Of a stretch of DNA of 64,000 nt, positions 36,745-46,347 are shown one piece after another. Source of the DNA: Vibrio sp. 10N.261.55.A7 (lineage in GTDB: Bacteria > Pseudomonadota > Gammaproteobacteria > Enterobacterales > Vibrionaceae). The translations under genes were made by a program, and so were the position numbers. Location: positions 30,812 to 94,811 of the forward strand of contig NZ_MCWZ01000293.1 in NCBI RefSeq assembly GCF_002877365.1, written 5' to 3'. Under the pieces are notes generated by a model. The model did no database searches. It saw only the letters and a program-made list of their open reading frames with translations, and was not told the DNA's origin. Positions within the stretch are counted from its first letter, which is position 1. Every line of letters starts with the position of its first letter.

Positions 36745-38142
36745 CTATCGTTTGTTGGTTGAGAGATTTTGCTCTATCAAGTCAATCAGAGTTTGAAGGT
36801 CTCTCTTCGCTTTCCCTTCCAATGGGTGACCAATATTGATTCTAACGCAATCTTGATAATGCCCAAGCGTGGTGAAAATCTCCCCCATTCTTATATCAAG
36901 CCGATGCTCTTCCGCCGCATGAGACAACGCCTCACCGTCTAAATTGGGAATTTGCAGCCACATTACTAAACCGCCTTTAGAATCACTGATCAGCACCTGA
37001 CAAGAGAGGTGCTGACTGATGTAATTCAGATAATCCATTCGATAGGTCAGCAACTCATAACGCTTACGCTTTAGGTGCTTTTCGTAGTGTCCTGATTCGA
37101 TAAAATCGGCAATGGTCAACTGCAATGGCAGCGACACACCATAGCACCCCGCACTGAATCGACTGCGATACGTATCCAGATAACGCCCTGGTAAACACCA
37201 ACCTAAACGGTAACTCGGTGATAAGCTTTTTGAAATCGAGCCACACCACAAAATATAGCCGTCCGTATCGTAGTATTTCGCAGGCAATGGGTAATGATCA
37301 GCGTAAGAGAGTTCAACATACACGTCATCCTCAATCACGGGAATACGGTACACATTCGCCATCGTCGCCAAACGTTGTTTTTGCTGAGTCGACATGGTGA
37401 TCCCTTGCGGGTTCATGTGCGAGGTACAGAAAATACCCGCTTGCACATTACCTTGCTGGAAATGCACCTCAAGCTGATCCAAATCGATGCCGTCTTCGAG
37501 CGATGGGATCTCGACGATTTTTCGCGACATCTGCCCAAGCAATTCAATAATGCCGTTAAAGCAGGGTGAACTGATCGCGATGGCATCTCCCTCTCGGCTG
37601 CAGGATTCTAGCGCCGCCTTTAACGCTGATAAGCAACCAGAGGTGATCACCAAGTCTTGCGCTTTAAAGTGAATTCCGTGTTTTGAAAAATGATGAGATA
37701 ACGTCTCCCTAAGCGGCATCTCACCCTGAAAGTCAGGGTAACGATTCAACCTTTTCCCGACCGTTCTCATCACGCGCTTGAAGCCGCGTTCCAGCTCCAA
37801 TGTCATGTCGTCAGACACATCAGAATTTGACACTCCTAATGGGCCGTTTAAGTGTGAATACACAGGGCTAATGGCAGAAGGCGTTGAAACCCGGCTTTCG
37901 AAGGTCGTCCAGTTTGGCGTTAAGTGTGTCGATGCTTTGTGGCTGACGTAATACCCAGCCTGAGGACGTGCGGTTATCCACCCTTGTGATTCAAGCTCTT
38001 GATAACAATTAACCGCCGTCGACATACTGACGGAGTGCTGTTTGGATAACAGACGCAATGATGGCAATCGACTCCCCTGCTGAAGCACGCCGCCCTGAAT
38101 ATCATCAATGAACTGTTTCGCTAGTTGTTTGTAAAGACTCAT
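36745..38142 (-). CDS. MocR-type GntR regulator with aminotransferase domain
   Basis: About 465 residues. An N-terminal GntR winged helix (about 1-70; RLPSLRLLSKQHSVSMSTAVNCYQELE in outline) is joined to a fold-type I aminotransferase domain with PLP-binding features: ITSGCLSALKAAL, VIEDDVYVELSY and the lysine loop WCGSISKSLSPSYRLGW. MocR proteins use PLP or its aldimines to sense B6 or amino compounds. I prefer the ATG at 38142 (MSLYKQ opening); upstream frame to 38205 would read through repeats that look like binding sites. Divergent from an EamA exporter, a common MocR pairing. Confidence 0.88.
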   Translation of the reverse strand: MSLYKQLAKQFIDDIQGGVLQQGSRLPSLRLLSKQHSVSMSTAVNCYQELESQGWITARPQAGYYVSHKASTHLTPNWTTFESRVSTPSAISPVYSHLNGPLGVSNSDVSDDMTLELERGFKRVMRTVGKRLNRYPDFQGEMPLRETLSHHFSKHGIHFKAQDLVITSGCLSALKAALESCSREGDAIAISSPCFNGIIELLGQMSRKIVEIPSLEDGIDLDQLEVHFQQGNVQAGIFCTSHMNPQGITMSTQQKQRLATMANVYRIPVIEDDVYVELSYADHYPLPAKYYDTDGYILWCGSISKSLSPSYRLGWCLPGRYLDTYRSRFSAGCYGVSLPLQLTIADFIESGHYEKHLKRKRYELLTYRMDYLNYISQHLSCQVLISDSKGGLVMWLQIPNLDGEALSHAAEEHRLDIRMGEIFTTLGHYQDCVRINIGHPLEGKAKRDLQTLIDLIEQNLSTNKR

Positions 38143-38153
38143 AGAACGCCCAA

Positions 38154-38192
38154 CTGTACCCTTATATTTGTAAAAAATTGTATCTGTATCCT
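38154..38192. promoter_or_regulatory. Direct repeat between MocR and EamA genes
   Basis: CTGTACCCT (38154-38162) and CTGTATCCT (38184-38192) are near-identical and 30 bases apart, about three helical turns, in the same orientation. Direct repeats between divergent genes are the usual MocR binding arrangement. Confidence 0.55.
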
Positions 38193-38257
38193 CAATTGGG
38201 TTCAAGGCATACTGCTTTCAAACCGACATAAGACGGCGTGAATAGGAAGGAGACACC

Positions 38258-39151
38258 ATGAACAGAACGGATTTATTACTCAGCATCACAGTCATGATCA
38301 TTTGGGGGTTTAACTTTTCAATGATCAAACTCGGGGTTTCCGACGTGAACCCACTCGTCTCGACCGCCGCGCGATTTGCTATCGCCGCTTTACCGGTCGT
38401 TTTCTTCATTCCCAAGCCCGATGTCGCGTGGCGTTATGTGATTGGGTACGGGTTGTTTTTCGGTGTGGGTGTATGGGGCATGGCTTCGTGGTCAATCACC
38501 GCAGGCTTATCATCGGGCATGTCAGCCGTATTGCTGCAAACCAATGTGTTGATTGGCATTGCCGTTGGCGTGTTGATTCTCAAAGAAAGTTTGCCGACGA
38601 GAAAACTGATTGGCGCTTTGATTGCGGCCGTTGCCCTGATCATTTCTATCTCATTCACCAACGGAAACATCACAGGGTTTGGGCTGTTTTTGGTGAGCAT
38701 TTCGGCGCTTTCATGGACAGCATTTGGGTTGATTGTTAAGGCATCGAAAACTAAGAACGCGTTTGTTTTCAACGTATGGGGCATGCTCGTTGCGCCTTTG
38801 CCATTGCTGCTGTTAGCGGTCTTTATTCACGGCGATCACGTGTTGCTTGAATCTATTCAGCAGTGGACCTGGAACACTACATTTGCTGTGGTTTTTCAAG
38901 CGTATCCAACCACGTTGTTTGGCTACTGGGTGTGGAACAAAATGCTCATCCGTTACCCTATGAGTACCGTTGCGCCATTAACACTGTTGGTTCCCGTATT
39001 CGCGTTAATCAGTGGGTACTTCATTTTTGACGAAGTACTCTCTACGCCGCAGGTCATTGCGTGCAGCCTGTTCTTAGTGGGCATCGGTTTAATTGTCAGG
39101 CCACCCAAAACGTCGCCGTCATTAACGAATTCGCCAGTAGCCGCGAAATAG
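38258..39151 (+). CDS. EamA/DMT family exporter
   Basis: A 297-residue inner-membrane protein with about ten hydrophobic segments in two EamA repeats (about 5-140 and 150-285). The opening ITVMIIWGFNFSMIKLGVSDVNPL is typical of RhtA/YdcZ-type drug/metabolite transporters. AAGGAGA precedes the ATG by six bases. Divergent from the MocR gene, which suggests export of an amino compound under MocR control. Confidence 0.85.
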   Translation: MNRTDLLLSITVMIIWGFNFSMIKLGVSDVNPLVSTAARFAIAALPVVFFIPKPDVAWRYVIGYGLFFGVGVWGMASWSITAGLSSGMSAVLLQTNVLIGIAVGVLILKESLPTRKLIGALIAAVALIISISFTNGNITGFGLFLVSISALSWTAFGLIVKASKTKNAFVFNVWGMLVAPLPLLLLAVFIHGDHVLLESIQQWTWNTTFAVVFQAYPTTLFGYWVWNKMLIRYPMSTVAPLTLLVPVFALISGYFIFDEVLSTPQVIACSLFLVGIGLIVRPPKTSPSLTNSPVAAK

Positions 39152-39192
39152 AGAGCACAAACCTGAATAAGCGAGTAAGCACACATTAATTG

Positions 39193-39242
39193 ATAGGCGA
39201 TGGCAGTTTGCATTTGAATTTAGACTTCAAGTCATCGCCTAT
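39193..39242. terminator. Long-loop hairpin between convergent EamA and cyclase genes
   Basis: ATAGGCGATG (39193-39202) pairs perfectly with CATCGCCTAT (39233-39242). The right arm includes the cyclase stop codon. A termination role is likely by position; T-runs are weak. Confidence 0.5.
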
Positions 39243-40897
39243 TTAGACATTGCGTTAGGCAGTTCCTTAGACGAAATTGAACCATCCATCGAGCTGCCAT
39301 AACGTACGCATTTTCGGCCCTCTTCTTTGGCTTTATATAACGCCGCGTCCGCTTCCGTAATGGTATGTTCAATCGAGCTACAGGCATTAGAAAATATCGC
39401 CACACCGATTGATCCTGTCACCTTGACCTTTTTAGTGTTATCTATATCAATGGAGACCTCAGCCATGCCCTCACACAAGGTATGGGCAAGCTTCATCAGG
39501 TCAGCAGAGTTCGACTCCGGAACCGCGATACAAAACTCTTCCCCGCCGTAGCGACACACGATATCGCTGGCGTCCACCGTATCTAAATAGAACTGAGAAA
39601 TGGCCACAAGTACCTGATCGCCAACATCATGCCCATACTCATCATTCAGCAGCTTAAAATGGTCGAGATCAATCATGATAATTCCGATCTCAGTGTGCTT
39701 ATTTCGAGAAGCCGCCACCCACTGGGAAAGCGTTTCAAATAAGTAACGTCGATTATAAAGGCGAGTTAATGGGTCTTTAAACGCCAGATGACGCAGGCTT
39801 GTTTTTAGCTCTATATTCGCTATCGACATCGCCAAACGCTTTGCGATCGCTTTGGCATTCGCCACATCAGCATCTTCAAAGCCCGCTTTCAGCACATGCA
39901 TAACACCAATGGTTTCACCATGCGCAATCAAAGGGATACAGAGCGTTGCTTGGCTTTTCGGTTGGGTGAAATGTTCACAATCGACTTGAGATGAATCTAA
40001 GTGTGATAAGTGCTCGTGCCCTTTTCTCAGCGCCCAACACTGCTCGGCACTAAAATACAGGCTGTCTTGCCACTCGGCACCCCAAAAAAGTTGAAGCTTG
40101 AGTTGATTGCGTGACGGCTTGTAAATCGAAATCGCTCCAGAGGTGTTTGCCAGCAGGCTTGGAATCAACTTACTCACCACCTTACCTGCGTCTTCTAGAT
40201 CACTGCTGGCGTTTAAGAGTGAATCCAGCTCATACATACGCTCTATTTGCTGTGTTTTACGGGCTATTTCACTCTCTAGCAGCACTTGCTTCTCTTTCGT
40301 TGACGCAGCTCCCCAACGCAACACCATGAATGCAATCGCCCCAACAAGCATCATTGCCGCCAGTAATATTGATAGAAGTGCCATACGCATATGAGCAATC
40401 TGACTGTTCAGCACATCTGCAGATACGGATGCACGAGCAAAGTAATACGCTCTCGTTCCTTCAACCTCAATGGGTTTATAAACGGCAACATAAAAAAAGT
40501 TCTTATCTAGGGTTTCGCTATAGCGGATGTCATGGCCAAATCCCATCTCTTTGGCTTTGACCAATTCAGAGCGATGCAGGTGATTCGACATGGTGCCAAC
40601 CAGTTCTTCTTTCACTCTAGAATCCCCCATGACTGTCCCTTCTGAGTCAACAAAGGTAATTCTTGTTTTCGTCATCAAGCCAATTCGTTTGGCGATAGGG
40701 TCAATATTGTTAATATTAAGAGGATTATCTGAAAGATCTAACGCGGCGAGTGACGCGTCTGCCAATCGGTGCAGTTCTTGCTCAACCCGCTGCTCCATAT
40801 TACCTCGAAGCTGTTGATCAATCGTAAATACCCCGAAGACGCCAATTGCTATCAATACGATTGAAGGCAGTAGAATAGATCGAACCACTAATGTCAT
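39239..40897 (-). CDS. Membrane diguanylate cyclase with GAF and GGDEF domains
   Basis: A 552-residue signalling enzyme that makes cyclic di-GMP. Order: TM1 (about 7-24), periplasmic sensor of single-Cache type (about 25-168), TM2 (about 172-193), coiled helix, GAF domain (about 225-365), GGDEF domain (about 370-530) with DPLTRLYNRR, IDLDHFKLLND and active-site GGEEF (451-455). The active site looks intact, but the inhibitory RxxD site five residues before GGEEF is DASD, so product inhibition by the usual I-site is not expected. GAGGAGG precedes the start. Single gene. Confidence 0.9.
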   Translation of the reverse strand: MTLVVRSILLPSIVLIAIGVFGVFTIDQQLRGNMEQRVEQELHRLADASLAALDLSDNPLNINNIDPIAKRIGLMTKTRITFVDSEGTVMGDSRVKEELVGTMSNHLHRSELVKAKEMGFGHDIRYSETLDKNFFYVAVYKPIEVEGTRAYYFARASVSADVLNSQIAHMRMALLSILLAAMMLVGAIAFMVLRWGAASTKEKQVLLESEIARKTQQIERMYELDSLLNASSDLEDAGKVVSKLIPSLLANTSGAISIYKPSRNQLKLQLFWGAEWQDSLYFSAEQCWALRKGHEHLSHLDSSQVDCEHFTQPKSQATLCIPLIAHGETIGVMHVLKAGFEDADVANAKAIAKRLAMSIANIELKTSLRHLAFKDPLTRLYNRRYLFETLSQWVAASRNKHTEIGIIMIDLDHFKLLNDEYGHDVGDQVLVAISQFYLDTVDASDIVCRYGGEEFCIAVPESNSADLMKLAHTLCEGMAEVSIDIDNTKKVKVTGSIGVAIFSNACSSIEHTITEADAALYKAKEEGRKCVRYGSSMDGSISSKELPNAMSK

Positions 40898-41135
40898 GAA
40901 CCCCGCCCTCCTCTTTTGATAACGCGTCTGTTAAATCTAGCAGAGATTTTCATAACAATCGTACTTAAATAATAAATACATCAATACCTTCAACTTCTTG
41001 CATAAACATGGACTTACACGATTACTCGCGTTTTCAAGAAATCATACAGATCACATTTCCTTAACATTTTATTAATATCGGCAGGATTCGCCATTAGAAT
41101 AAAAACACTATTTTGAGCGATTCAAGGAAAAAGGA

Positions 41136-41573
41136 ATGAATACATTGTTAGAAGGTTTTCCGGTTATCACCGAGATTCCAGTGGCCTGGGGAGAGATGGA
41201 TGCACTGCAGCATGTCAATAATGTTGTCTATTTTCGCTACTTTGAAACCGCTCGGTTGGACTACTTCAAAGAAATTCACTTGTTGGTCAATATCGCCCAA
41301 AGTCAAATTGGCCCTGTACTGGGGGAAACCCAATGCCGTTATAAGTTGCCTATCACCTATCCTGACACGCTATTAGTTGGCAGCAAAGTTATCGATGTAC
41401 AAAGCGATAGATTCACTATGGAGTACAAAATTGTCAGTAAGAAACTCAACAAGGTGAGCACGATTGGGCAAGCAACGTGTGTGATGTTTGACTTCAAGAA
41501 CAACACCAAAGCCGATCTACCCGAAGAAGTAAGATTAGCCATTGTCAATCTTGAAGAGCCAACTGTAGGCTAA
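41136..41573 (+). CDS. Acyl-CoA thioesterase, YbgC/4HBT type
   Basis: A 145-residue hotdog-fold thioesterase. The active-site loop is WGEMDALQHVNNVVYFRYFETAR with catalytic Asp22 and the family's HVNN segment. Splits acyl-CoA or hydroxybenzoyl-CoA thioesters in the cytoplasm. The chain length preference is unknown. AAGGAAAAAGGA precedes the ATG. Isolated gene; upstream 240 bases are AT-rich with a plausible TAGAAT -10 near 41094. Confidence 0.82.
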   Translation: MNTLLEGFPVITEIPVAWGEMDALQHVNNVVYFRYFETARLDYFKEIHLLVNIAQSQIGPVLGETQCRYKLPITYPDTLLVGSKVIDVQSDRFTMEYKIVSKKLNKVSTIGQATCVMFDFKNNTKADLPEEVRLAIVNLEEPTVG

Positions 41574-41589
41574 AGCACCGAAAGCAAGC

Positions 41590-41707
41590 AAAAAAAAACA
41601 AAAAGACAAATTGTCCATGTATGACGGCAGGTAGGTGGATTTCACTGCGACCACCTCCGCAAATTTACACTGTGAATTCGAGGAAATTGGTCGTCAGATT
41701 TGTCTTT
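41590..41707 (-). ncRNA. Candidate structured 3' RNA or long-loop terminator
   Basis: On the minus strand, AAAGACAAAT (41707-41698) pairs perfectly with ATTTGTCTTT (41611-41602), then a T-rich tail follows (41601-41590, with nine T in a row). Between the arms is a smaller stem, GGTGG (41635-41639) with CCACC (41650-41654). The element lies past the stop of the DODA-like gene. A closed stem about 118 bases long with a U-rich end looks like a small RNA or a 3' UTR-derived RNA, though a plain terminator is the simpler reading. Confidence 0.35.
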
Positions 41708-41728
41708 ATTTACAACTCTTGTTTCAGT

Positions 41729-42517
41729 TTACCCAAATTGATAGGCGTCCATCGCGAGTAACTCACGTTGAACCGCGCGGTGAATCTGAGTCACATTGTC
41801 ACTTGAACTCGCGCCTAAAATAGGCAGCAGCGGCACAAAGTGCTCTTGAGTTGGGTGATTGAAAAGAGCATGTGGCGCTTCATCTAAATAATTCAGCAGG
41901 GCCTGATGATCACCCTGTTGCAATTTATCGGCGATCCATAAAGTAAACTCACTCACCATCTCTTTTCGATTCGGCGTTGGATTCGTGCTTGAGATTTCAG
42001 GTAGGTTATGACTAATACCACCGGAACCTATCAACATCACCCCTTCGGTTCTGAGCGACGCCAAAGCCTCCCCTAATTGATAATTCACATTAGCGCCTAA
42101 CTCAGTGCTGATCGACACCTGCACAATTGGAATATCAGCCTTTGGGTACATTAGGTAGAGCGGCATCCAGACGCCATGATCCCACCCAAGCTGCCCATCC
42201 AACTCTGCCGATAATCCCACCTTGCTGATCAAGCCTTGTATCTTACTCGCCAGCTGTGGCGCGCCTGATGCAGGGTAGTGAATATCATAGAGCGCGCTTG
42301 GAAAACCGTAGAAGTCATAAATGAGCTTAGGGTTTTCAGCAGAGGTGATCGTGATGGTGCTCTGCGTATCTAAATGCGCTGAAAAGACCACAATGGCATT
42401 AGGTCGAGCCACCGTTTGACCAAACCCTTTTAGGAATTCAGTCGTCTCACTGGTTTCCAATGCCAACATAGGAGAACCATGGGAAATAAAAAACGCGGGT
42501 TGTTTGCGACTATTCAT
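41729..42517 (-). CDS. Extradiol ring-cleavage dioxygenase, DODA-like (YgiD type)
   Basis: A 262-residue class III dioxygenase-fold enzyme. Metal-ligand candidates: His13 in ISHGSPML, His in WDHGVWMPLYL, His in GGISHNLPE and a C-terminal HFVPLLPILGA. The set matches 4,5-DOPA extradiol dioxygenase/YgiD, which splits catechols such as DOPA. Cytoplasmic. It lies 51 bases downstream of the DoxX-like gene and on the same strand, so the two are likely an operon; this pairing is often seen under LysR control, and a LysR gene is divergent from them. Confidence 0.85.
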   Translation of the reverse strand: MNSRKQPAFFISHGSPMLALETSETTEFLKGFGQTVARPNAIVVFSAHLDTQSTITITSAENPKLIYDFYGFPSALYDIHYPASGAPQLASKIQGLISKVGLSAELDGQLGWDHGVWMPLYLMYPKADIPIVQVSISTELGANVNYQLGEALASLRTEGVMLIGSGGISHNLPEISSTNPTPNRKEMVSEFTLWIADKLQQGDHQALLNYLDEAPHALFNHPTQEHFVPLLPILGASSSDNVTQIHRAVQRELLAMDAYQFG

Positions 42518-42568
42518 ACTCTATTACTCCATTTCCCATTGGTTAATTTCAATGTGATGCCATTCAAT

Positions 42569-43048
42569 TTACGCTCTCGACAATGATCCACTGAAATCAT
42601 TTTCGCCTTTCAGCTTTGCACTAATAAAACTGTCTACTGATACACTGCCCGCCCCTGAAAACGCGAGATAGAATGTTGAGGCAACCAGAAGAAGCGCGAA
42701 TTCATACCCATTGTTACTCACAAACAAGCCATTATCGATGTGTACCAGCATCGCCATAAACATGGTAAAGGCGGTAACGAGTGCGGCTGGTCGAGTGAGT
42801 AGCCCCACCAACAGTGCAAATCCACCAAAGAACTCGGCGCTACCCGCCAATAGAGCCATCAAATAGCCGGGTGCATAACCAATGCTTTCCATCCATTGCC
42901 CTGTTCCCTCTAGGCCGTAGCCACCCAGCCAACCGAACAATTTCTGAGAGCCGTGTGCCATGAGGATAATGCCCAAAGGAAGTCGAAGAAAAAGTGGGGC
43001 AAAACCGCTGTTTGAGTTAAATAATTTACTGATCTGTTGTGTCTTCAT
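42569..43048 (-). CDS. DoxX family membrane protein
   Basis: A 159-residue inner-membrane protein with four hydrophobic segments (about 15-36, 60-82, 88-108, 118-140) and the DoxX pattern LFLRLPLGIILMAHGSQKLFGWLGG. DoxX-like proteins take part in quinone-linked redox membrane complexes; the individual role is unknown. Paired with the DODA-like gene and divergent from a LysR gene 140 bases away. Confidence 0.85.
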   Translation of the reverse strand: MKTQQISKLFNSNSGFAPLFLRLPLGIILMAHGSQKLFGWLGGYGLEGTGQWMESIGYAPGYLMALLAGSAEFFGGFALLVGLLTRPAALVTAFTMFMAMLVHIDNGLFVSNNGYEFALLLVASTFYLAFSGAGSVSVDSFISAKLKGENDFSGSLSRA

Positions 43049-43189
43049 TGCGCGAATCCTTAAGTGCTATTTCACTGTGTATTGGTTAAATCTCATGTTG
43101 ATGTCACTAGAATAATTAAAGTGGATTTGTTGATAAATACCTCTATCATTGAATGATTAACAACAAGGTGTTTATAAAGGCGACGTGAT

Positions 43190-44101
43190 ATGGATAAGCT
43201 GGAAATGATGAAGACATTTATGTCGGTCGTGACAGAAGGATCGTTTTCAAAAGCGGCGGATAAACGCGGGATTTCACCTCAGCTCGCCAGTAAGTATGTC
43301 TCGGCGCTCGAAGATAAGTTGCAAACTCGCTTGCTCCATCGAACCACACGGAAAATAAATTTAACGGAAGCAGGTCACCTATACTCAGCGCGATGTGAGC
43401 AAGTACTGAGTGACATCAATGAAATGGAAAACTCGCTTGGGGACTGGCATCAAAAAGTGGCGGGAACGCTAACAATCAATGCGCCGATGTCATTTGGCCA
43501 TCGGCATTTACCTAAGCTTCTGGTTGATTTTCAGCGCCGATATCCAGACGTAAAAATCGACCTCAGCCTGACCGATCACAAGGTCAACATCGTGGAAGAA
43601 GGAGTCGATGTCGCGTTACGCATTGGCAATTTAAAAAGCGATACAGTCATTGCTAAAAGAATCACAGATATTCAAGTAGCCTTGCTTGCCTCACCGGAAT
43701 ACCTCGAAAGAAAAGGCACGCCAACATCTCAAACTGACCTGCCCAACCATGATTTTCTCAACTATTCCTACGCCGATCAGGGGCTGGTAATGAGCGTACT
43801 CGGGGGCAGTCTCGCAGAACGCAATGTGTGCAGTTCGATTACCGCGAATAATGGCGATTTACTTGTTAATACCGCGATATTGGGGGCAGGCATTACGCTT
43901 CAACCGACGTTCATCGCAGGAGAGGCAATCAAAAAAGGCGAGCTCGTTAAGATATTACCAGAGCACCAACCCAAACCCGTTGGACTCTACTTAATTTACG
44001 CCAACCGCCAATTCCTTCCGGTTAAAACGCGTGCTTTTATCGACTTTGTCAGCGGTTACTTTGGTGACACACCTTATTGGGATGACATAAGTTCGGAGTA
44101 A
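43190..44101 (+). CDS. LysR family regulator
   Basis: A 303-residue LysR protein with winged helix FSKAADKRGISPQLASKYVSALEDKLQTRLLHRTTRKINLTEAG in outline, followed by a standard effector domain. Divergent from the DoxX-DODA operon, which is its likely target. It resembles regulators of catechol or quinone stress (QhpR/DhcR-type), a comparison based only on the gene context. Confidence 0.88.
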   Translation: MDKLEMMKTFMSVVTEGSFSKAADKRGISPQLASKYVSALEDKLQTRLLHRTTRKINLTEAGHLYSARCEQVLSDINEMENSLGDWHQKVAGTLTINAPMSFGHRHLPKLLVDFQRRYPDVKIDLSLTDHKVNIVEEGVDVALRIGNLKSDTVIAKRITDIQVALLASPEYLERKGTPTSQTDLPNHDFLNYSYADQGLVMSVLGGSLAERNVCSSITANNGDLLVNTAILGAGITLQPTFIAGEAIKKGELVKILPEHQPKPVGLYLIYANRQFLPVKTRAFIDFVSGYFGDTPYWDDISSE

Positions 44102-44132
44102 CAGATGAAACAACGCTAACATCGCCACGGCG

Positions 44133-45071
44133 TTACTCGGCAGTCAACACCGCTTTTCTCAGCCTAAATTTGGCCCAACTTTTCGTCAGCTTAGGTGCAA
44201 AGGTTTGCATTAAGCTGGCGCCAACAATCAATGCAACACCGGCGACTTTCTCCGCCGTTAGCTGTGTATCGAAAAACACCAGTTGCCAAAGCAGGGTAAA
44301 GAGAAGATTGGTAAAGATAAGCGGAGCAAGTTGCGAATTACTGGTCGCGATCTTGTACGCTTTCGCTCTAAATATCTGATTGCTAATGGTCGCGAAGACA
44401 AGGCCAAGCAGTCCCAACCAAACTGGCCAGTAAATCAAAGGGTCACTCATCAATAGCCTATCGGTTTGAGAAAAACCAAACCACACGCTCACGGGTAGCA
44501 CCAATAGGGCACTGATTAAAAAGCTCCAACCATTGATTGCCGTAGCCGACATATCGCCCTTCGCTGAGCGATATAGGCTCAACTGTGACCCCGCATTAAA
44601 GAGCCCAGCCCCTAACCCTAGTAACATTTCTGGCTTCAGTACAATACGGCTGCCATCGATGGTTAAAAGTAGCACCCCTGAAAAGGTCGCAACCAAGGCC
44701 AACTTGGTTACCACTTTAACCTTCACGCCGAAAAACAGCTTTTCCAACACAGGAATGAACAGCGGGCCAGTCGCAAACAGCACCACACTTTCCACCAATG
44801 AAAGCTCTGATAAAGAGGCGAGAAAACACAGTTGACACCCCACGACACAAACGGCGCGAGTCGCAATAGGTTTAATTAAGTTTTTATTGGGAAAAGTGAA
44901 TTGGATGGATGCCATCACCGCAAGCATGAACGCCGCGGGTAGAAACAATCGTAAAAACAAAAGAACAGGCAGGCTAAACTCATCGGTCAGAAATTTCGCA
45001 AATAAGCCGTTAAAAGAGAGACTTAACGTCGATAACAGCATCAATATTGTCGCTTTATATTCGTTGGACAT
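44133..45071 (-). CDS. EamA/DMT family exporter
   Basis: About 312 residues, roughly ten membrane helices in two EamA repeats (about 8-140 and 150-290), with a Lys/Arg-rich C-terminal tail (KLTKSWAKFRLRKAVL). The ATG at 45071 is chosen because GGAGAG is well placed before it; the frame runs on to 45140 without support. Divergent from a LysR gene with about 120 bases between starts, so it is likely that regulator's target. The substrate is unknown. Confidence 0.83.
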   Translation of the reverse strand: MSNEYKATILMLLSTLSLSFNGLFAKFLTDEFSLPVLLFLRLFLPAAFMLAVMASIQFTFPNKNLIKPIATRAVCVVGCQLCFLASLSELSLVESVVLFATGPLFIPVLEKLFFGVKVKVVTKLALVATFSGVLLLTIDGSRIVLKPEMLLGLGAGLFNAGSQLSLYRSAKGDMSATAINGWSFLISALLVLPVSVWFGFSQTDRLLMSDPLIYWPVWLGLLGLVFATISNQIFRAKAYKIATSNSQLAPLIFTNLLFTLLWQLVFFDTQLTAEKVAGVALIVGASLMQTFAPKLTKSWAKFRLRKAVLTAE

Positions 45072-45190
45072 ACTACTCTCCTCTGATGCCCGTATTTTAG
45101 GAGAATGACGTTGGTTAAAAAAGCGAGTAATATTAACCATAAATGTTAGAAAAACTTACAGATTAGAAAAGCACTCTATAAGGTTTAACA

Positions 45191-46078
45191 ATGAAGTCAC
45201 TTGTGCCACTAAAAGGGATCTATGCGTTTGTTGCGGTTGCAGAAACAGGCAGCATGACTAAGGCCGCAGAGGTTCTCAACGTCAGTCACTCAGCGGTAAG
45301 CCAGGCAATTAAAAGCTTAGAGACCCTGCTTGGGCTATCGCTATTTGAGCGTGTCGGCCGGCAGGTGACGCTCAACAATCAAGGTAATATTTACTACAAG
45401 AAAGTCGCCCCTGCACTCGAACAAATCGTCGACGCAACAGCGGCATTGCAAAGCGCAGAACATGAAAATCGCATCACACTGAACATGGTCAATTCTCTCG
45501 CTATTCATTGGTGGGTGCCCAGAATGCAGGCTTTCCAACATCATGCGCCTAATCTTGATGTGCGCGTTTCGAATCTTATTGGCCACTTTCAGCTTGAACG
45601 AGAAAACGTCGATGTCGCTTTGATTCACGGCACCAAGGAAGAGTGGCGAGATTATCATTGCGAAAAATTAGGTGACGATGAACTCGTCATGGTCTGTCAC
45701 CCCGATTTGGTTGAAGATAAGGCTTCCGTCTCGCAACTGGTTGAGCGTTACCCCGCTATTTTTGCCACTAATGATCGACGCCAAGGCGATTGGGAACATT
45801 GGTGTGAAGCCAACCAAATCACCCTGCCTAAACGACAAAAAAACTTAGGGTTTATCGCCTCGGTTCACGCTGTGCAAGCCGCCGCAAGAAAGCTGGGCGT
45901 CTTTGTCACGCATCGACAATTTGTGAAAGATGATATTAAGCATGGCATGCTCGTCGAAGTCGGCGAATCAGTGAAACACCCCAAACAGAGTTTTTACTTT
46001 GCTTGCCTACCTGAGAAGCTTCGCTCTGAAAGTGTCATGGCACTGCGTTCGTGGCTTCAAAGTGAGTTTTCTAGCTGA
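45191..46078 (+). CDS. LysR family regulator, GcvA-like
   Basis: A 295-residue LysR protein. Winged helix MTKAAEVLNVSHSAVSQAIKSLETLLGLSLFERVGRQVTLNNQG in outline, which resembles the GcvA branch. The effector domain includes WWVPRMQAFQ near 105. Divergent from the EamA exporter gene; a regulator-exporter unit is inferred. Starting ATG preceded by AAGG. Confidence 0.88.
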   Translation: MKSLVPLKGIYAFVAVAETGSMTKAAEVLNVSHSAVSQAIKSLETLLGLSLFERVGRQVTLNNQGNIYYKKVAPALEQIVDATAALQSAEHENRITLNMVNSLAIHWWVPRMQAFQHHAPNLDVRVSNLIGHFQLERENVDVALIHGTKEEWRDYHCEKLGDDELVMVCHPDLVEDKASVSQLVERYPAIFATNDRRQGDWEHWCEANQITLPKRQKNLGFIASVHAVQAAARKLGVFVTHRQFVKDDIKHGMLVEVGESVKHPKQSFYFACLPEKLRSESVMALRSWLQSEFSS

Positions 46079-46347
46079 CGTAAATTCAGATTAACCCTTA
46101 GGAAAGAGAAAATACCGCATCATAACTATCTAAAGTCAGTAAGGTATATAGTGAAAACTAGCGCTTGCTTTTGGCCCAATGGGTGATGTGAGAGAGTAAC
46201 GTACCCTTTTCGGGTACCAGCTATGACCACATTGTTCTAGCCAAGTGCCGTACATCCTTTCAATTTGTCTTTAGAGTCTTCGCAACTAATGGCATAAATA
46301 TTTGATATAGTACACGCAGTAAAGCTTTACAAGGAATAAGAAAAGCC

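Noticed and set aside
41635..41823. 62-codon open frame on the plus strand after the thioesterase gene
   Set aside because: Antisense to the DODA-like gene and the structured element; no ribosome binding site.
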